Assembly: GCA_022393335.1 (NCBI GenBank)
Contig: JAJEKB010020049.1
Location: 389,036-453,035 of the forward strand
Direction of reading: 5' to 3'
Length of the DNA stretch: 64,000 nucleotides
Source of the DNA: Macrotrachela quadricornifera
Lineage: Eukaryota; Rotifera; Eurotatoria; Philodinida; Philodinidae
Every line of letters starts with the position of its first letter. Position 1 is the stretch's first letter. Shown here one piece after another: positions 59,872-64,000 of the stretch. The translations under genes were made by a program, and so were the position numbers. The notes beneath the pieces were generated by a model that was given only the letters and a program-made list of their open reading frames with translations, searched no databases and had not been told where the DNA came from.

Positions 59872-61989
59872 TTAGGTCTTGTCGGAATTGTCTTGATCCT
59901 TCAGGGATCTCTGAAGAGCAATGGAAATCTGTTCATCTTCTGTTAAACTGTTCAGCCACTGTTGCTGATATAGTTCTCTCAAGGTAAAATGTTGATCAGG
60001 CGCATTTTGACAAATGTCTAAGAGGAATCTGGAAAGACTTCTTTCTGCTTCGGTTGGATCACCTTGCATTGTTGGCCCATATGGATGATGATCAATTAGT
60101 CGTCGCCGTTCAAATGCTGCCACTGATTCATTGTATAAGTAAGCATATGTGGATTGTAGACTGGTGTGGAGTGTCTGCGGCTCTAAATATTGATGCATGA
60201 CATTTTGATAATTTTGAAAATCTTGCATATTACACTCTGCGCCTTGTGGAGATAATGAACTGGAAGGTGAAATGTGTTTGTTCATAAATGTGAGAATAAC
60301 ACCAATACTGAATATGTCTTCCGCAAAACTAACAGCACTTCCAATGTTTACAGTTTCGCCCCAAATCGGAGATAGAGGAGGAGTGTGAGTTAAAAATATT
60401 TCTCGAAATTTTTTCCAATTTTCATAATCTCCATCCATTCCGCGTAATGTATTGAGAATTGTTAGCGTTTCACTAATATCCTTTTCATCATCATCGATTA
60501 CCAACTGTGAGTCTAAACTGATCCAATTTCTTTTAAATTGTTGATAATCACGCAAAGCCTTAATGATATCAGTAGCTTTTAGTTGACTTAAAAAATAGGC
60601 AATATTCTGATTATATATATTTCTATAGAACTTTTGACCGGTAGCGGAAAACATTTGTATATCGTGGATTTCATGCACATCCACTTTTAATAAAATCTCT
60701 TCAGCTTTCTTTAACGATTCAGGAGAATATGGTTCAAGTATGTTGAGATCGGGGATGATGTAGTGTGAACAGTGGCGTCTTTTTAGTAGATCAATAGCAT
60801 ATTGAAGCCATTTTTTTGCCAACATCTCTGTATTGTCTCCACTAAAATCCATCGTTTCACACATCCACAATACCGTGGTTTTTATAAAATATGATGGTAT
60901 TACATTCTGTTTCGATACCTTTTCTTCTTTCAAAAACTTGTAATAGATACTTCGTGCGATTCCATTCAAGATTTGTTCATTAACGGAACGCTGTTGGGCA
61001 AGAAGTAATTCAATGGCAGAAAACGAATAACGAAATTCGAGTTCTCGATCGCATTGTGGTGTTTTTGTCGACCATTTTGGAATGACATGCATCGATGTTT
61101 TATTTTTTACTATTAAATTGTAGATTTTTGGACGATTGGTTTCGATTCGTTTTAGAAATGGTTGAATATCCTTCGGCCAAAATTTCAATTGAAGCGATGG
61201 AACCAGATCAACATCGACAGGAGCACAACTCTGAAAATAATCTGCCATATCAGTAATATTCGTGGGGTTTCCAACGTGAGAGTATCTATCATAGAAATCG
61301 AGGAGAGCTTTAATGCGAACTAGAGTCACTTTTGGTAAACTATGGTCATAGGCTGGACCTGCTAAAGTAAAGAGATCACGAAATGTTTGTTCATTAATAT
61401 TTTGTTCGTCAAACATTGATGCATTATTCGATGTTCGATACAATGGCAAAGCATATTGAGATATGGATTGACAAACCCCTTTACTGAATAAAACATAGTT
61501 TTTTCGAATTGTATCGAAATTCAGTTGATTGCGTTGTTGCTCTACGTGTACAAGGGCATCATGAAATTGTTTACTAATATCAATCGTTTGATACGTCATA
61601 GTTTGCGTTGCAGCTGCACCAGATGCGTCATCTGGCGTTTGTCCTGCTCGATGCACATGAGCTAGAGGAGCACCCATTGTTGTTTCGCTTGAACAATGTT
61701 GATTTTTTAGTTGGAATCCATTAACACAACGAAAGCCATTTGCGTCATTTGCAGTGGCGAATACTGTACTACCTGTGGGTTCTACTCCATTATCAAATCT
61801 GATTCGAACAAATCCTGGAACACCTGTTTGAATGAGATTTTCTGCAGATTTGACGATTCCACAATGAATAAGAATGTCAATATCTTGAATGTTTTGATTC
61901 GCCATATGACGTGCATAGGTTTGACCTTCTGCAGAACTTCCTGATAGAAGGGAAAGACTTCCACTGGTTTCCGTTGTCCCCGTTGCCAT
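59872..61989 (-). CDS. Mab-21 family / cGAS-like nucleotidyltransferase with C-terminal ubiquitin-interacting motif
   Basis: A single-exon 705-residue protein. The C-terminal Mab-21 domain signature is clear: VDLVPSLQLKFWPKDI (260-275), FRYSFSAIELLL (319-330), NVIPSYFIKTTVLWMCE (362-378) and HCSHYIIPDLNIL (406-418). In the N-terminal lobe, GSSAEG (17-22) and DID (36-38) resemble the Gly-Ser and DxD metal-binding motifs of cGAS-like enzymes, and D261 would be the third acidic residue. By family, active members make cyclic dinucleotides from ATP/GTP after sensing nucleic acid; many Mab-21 proteins are inactive, so activity here is an inference. The gap between DID and D261 (about 220 residues) is much longer than in cGAS and holds a Thr/Ala-rich stretch. 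Residues 684-698 (EDEQISIALQRSLKD) match the UIM consensus, including A691 and S695, suggesting ubiquitin binding. Confidence 0.8.
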   Translation of the reverse strand: MATGTTETSGSLSLLSGSSAEGQTYARHMANQNIQDIDILIHCGIVKSAENLIQTGVPGFVRIRFDNGVEPTGSTVFATANDANGFRCVNGFQLKNQHCSSETTMGAPLAHVHRAGQTPDDASGAAATQTMTYQTIDISKQFHDALVHVEQQRNQLNFDTIRKNYVLFSKGVCQSISQYALPLYRTSNNASMFDEQNINEQTFRDLFTLAGPAYDHSLPKVTLVRIKALLDFYDRYSHVGNPTNITDMADYFQSCAPVDVDLVPSLQLKFWPKDIQPFLKRIETNRPKIYNLIVKNKTSMHVIPKWSTKTPQCDRELEFRYSFSAIELLLAQQRSVNEQILNGIARSIYYKFLKEEKVSKQNVIPSYFIKTTVLWMCETMDFSGDNTEMLAKKWLQYAIDLLKRRHCSHYIIPDLNILEPYSPESLKKAEEILLKVDVHEIHDIQMFSATGQKFYRNIYNQNIAYFLSQLKATDIIKALRDYQQFKRNWISLDSQLVIDDDEKDISETLTILNTLRGMDGDYENWKKFREIFLTHTPPLSPIWGETVNIGSAVSFAEDIFSIGVILTFMNKHISPSSSLSPQGAECNMQDFQNYQNVMHQYLEPQTLHTSLQSTYAYLYNESVAAFERRRLIDHHPYGPTMQGDPTEAERSLSRFLLDICQNAPDQHFTLRELYQQQWLNSLTEDEQISIALQRSLKDQDNSDKT

Positions 61990-64000
61990 GACTACTTCTC
62001 TTTTTCTTTCTCAATCTTGATTTTTGAACGACATCTTAAATGATGATACAAAGAGGACGCATCTAAAACACGAAGAGATCTAGAATATAAACAACCACAA
62101 TGGTAATTCAGATTTATTTCCAATAACGGTAATGCTGCAAATAATCTTACAAGTGATTTTTTTTTAGATATGTGACAAGAATTCAGACAAAACCTTTATG
62201 AAACCATGCATCTTGACCATAAATACAGAATTATTAGACACAAAGGTTTCTGTTGTAAATTTTTTATCAAAATAGTTTATCTTCGATAGTCACAATCAGA
62301 GGGAACCGAAATTTTCAGCACGCGAATGTCCATCATGAGAATCTTAGCGTGGGTGATGGTATGGCTGTAGGTACCGGTAAGTGTAGATGAGGTAATAAAT
62401 GTAAATGTGGATGTGGATGTCGTTGTGGGTGACGCCATAGACGGGAATAAGGTTTTTGTGCGGTTTGGGTAGCAATCTGAATATAAATCTGACTGTGGAT
62501 ATGAACGAAAATGAGTCAGAAATACACTTCACTGACCTATACATTGAGAAAGGTATCCAATAGCAGGCCAACAAGCATTCAGCACCTCCGCCACCCTGTT
62601 ACCCACACCAAGAGTCTCATGGTGTGTCTTTTAATGGTAGACGTTCGCGTACTGAAAATTCATCAATCCTAATCAGCGATCTCTTTACTTGACTCTCTTC
62701 TATGCTCTCTCTCTCTGGCTGAAATGAATGTGAAACAAAAGCAAATCAGTTGCAAGACAGAATACAAAAATGAAGAATAAAAAACAAGAATGTGTATGAA
62801 AGCAGGAACACGAATAACAAAAAGAGATGTAAAAAGAGGGAGCCATGCGCGAATGACAGTCAGTGCATAGCAATACGTTTTTTTGTGTAAGAAATTTTCT
62901 TTGTTTCTAGATGCATTCATCATGGCTGAACAATGAAATATCCAGCTCAGTTGTGATTCTGTCATGTTCCATTCAATCTCATGTATCGAGTTAAACAAAG
63001 CCTGAAACGATGTAAATGTATAGCCTATTGATTCACAGTTATAGAAATTTTACTAAATTTTTATCTTATGGGGCAAGATGGCGAAAAAATTTAATTAAAG
63101 AGTTTTAACATGGAATTTTGTCTACAGATGAATCTAGTATTTATCAGAATTTGGTAGAATTTTCATCCAAAATAAATCTTTTTTTTCTCAAGCTATTGTG
63201 TTGTTCAATAAATTTGATTTTTGTGATTTGCCCGTAAAAAACAGCTATTTTTTGTGAAAATTTAATATCTCGAGAAAAAAAACATTGGTTTTTCCTCAAA
63301 CTTCTATGAAATTTTTCATCTGTGGACAAAATTTTATGTTGTAATTATTTATAGGTTATACATCTAAACTTTTTTAGGCTTTTCTTATTTCAGTATACTC
63401 AATAGAATGAAATATGATAGAGCCAAAACGGAGCTCGATGCTTTTCTCGTTAGTTATGATGAATATATCTAGAAACGCAAAGAGTTCATTTAAAAAAACA
63501 AGCATATTGCTACGTACTGGTTGTCAGAAATAAAGTATTTTGATTACAAATTTAAAAAAATGTCCCTAGTTCCTAATGACTTCATAAACTTATATGAGCT
63601 CTAATTAAATTCATATAACATACGAATGGACTATACTTTGTTGGAAAGAAAAAGTTGTGTCAACATTAACTATATGGTAGCAATGATTTTGTTTTTGAAA
63701 AAAGAAAGTAAATATGCCGAACAACTCGCTTTTATTGCCTATTTTACGTTTGAAGCAAACTACGAAGAAAGCCACGATACGAAAGGAAGAAAAAAATGAA
63801 GTATCGAAAATAACTTGATTTCACTTATTTTTATTCTTCTCGGCTGTGCCACAGACTTTTTTTCTGTTTCTGTAGATAACATGCTTCTTGTAAATTCAAC
63901 AAATTGATGAGATTGTTGAATGAGCTAGAGTGTACTCAGGCTGGCCAGATCTTCTGATTTTTCAGAAAATTTCTGATTTTGAATATTTTTTCTGATGGCT
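61990..64000. other. Upstream region of the cGAS-like gene and window end
   Basis: No gene is seen in the last 2 kb. A small foldback is present: ATTTTGTCTACAGATGAA near 63114 pairs with the complement of the stretch at 63316-63341. Degenerate GTGGATGTG words occur near 62380-62440. Confidence 0.45.

Noticed and set aside
62380..62440. GTGGATGTG words that might be telomere-like repeats
   Set aside because: Irregular and very short; not a tandem array of a telomeric unit, and no other sign of a chromosome end.
1..64000. tRNA, rRNA and CRISPR arrays
   Set aside because: Looked for T-loop and anticodon-arm patterns and regularly spaced repeats; none was convincing. The 86-bp array at 33 kb has no spacers.

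Overview
This is AT-rich animal DNA with large intergenic gaps, short GT-AG introns (several of 46-61 nt) and a dense load of transposon relics. The gene set (a long F-box/LRR protein with a decayed paralogue, an ADP-ribosyltransferase fused to NHL repeats, a divergent class A GPCR, a Mab-21/cGAS-like protein and a gene with bacterial-looking domains) fits a bdelloid rotifer. That is inference from family content; genus and species cannot be read from the sequence.

Layout. 1-646: the N-terminal part of a disordered protein that runs off the left edge. 1330-2290: an unrecognised decayed gene. 2754-5465: a single-exon multidomain membrane protein joining an ICMT/PEMT-type methyltransferase, a PAP2-type phosphatase and a prolipoprotein diacylglyceryl transferase (Lgt)-like domain, a probable bacterial acquisition and the most unusual gene here. 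5.5-13 kb: no gene seen, one repeat copy. 13118-14284: an IAP (BIR-BIR-UBA-RING). 15784-17514: an F-box/LRR-like protein. 18965-27016: an ankyrin-repeat protein plus a coiled-coil ORF that can be spliced in frame into one gene of about 2,024 residues.

27-41 kb is a transposon-rich block: foldbacks, a GC-rich inverted repeat, an RTE-like LINE with one amber stop, an 86-bp minisatellite, and a 2.47-kb hAT-like non-autonomous element with a 908-bp foldback nested inside it. 41810-44790: a three-exon ART-TPR-NHL gene. 45.9-49 kb: a mariner relic and a decayed F-box paralogue. 50.7-52.1 kb: a large foldback with a younger MITE in one arm. 53718-54808: a two-exon GPCR. 56139-57391: a seven-exon ABHD6-like hydrolase. 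59872-61989: a Mab-21/cGAS-like protein keeping candidate nucleotidyltransferase residues and ending in a ubiquitin-interacting motif.

The genes do not form one pathway. Several (IAP, cGAS-like protein, ART, ankyrin/coiled-coil protein, F-box protein) belong to families used in ubiquitin signalling, cell death or innate sensing. The tri-domain enzyme and the hydrolase act on lipids by family. The splice-joined models (ankyrin intron 1, ART-NHL, GPCR, hydrolase) were derived by reading splice sites and reading frames directly in the sequence.
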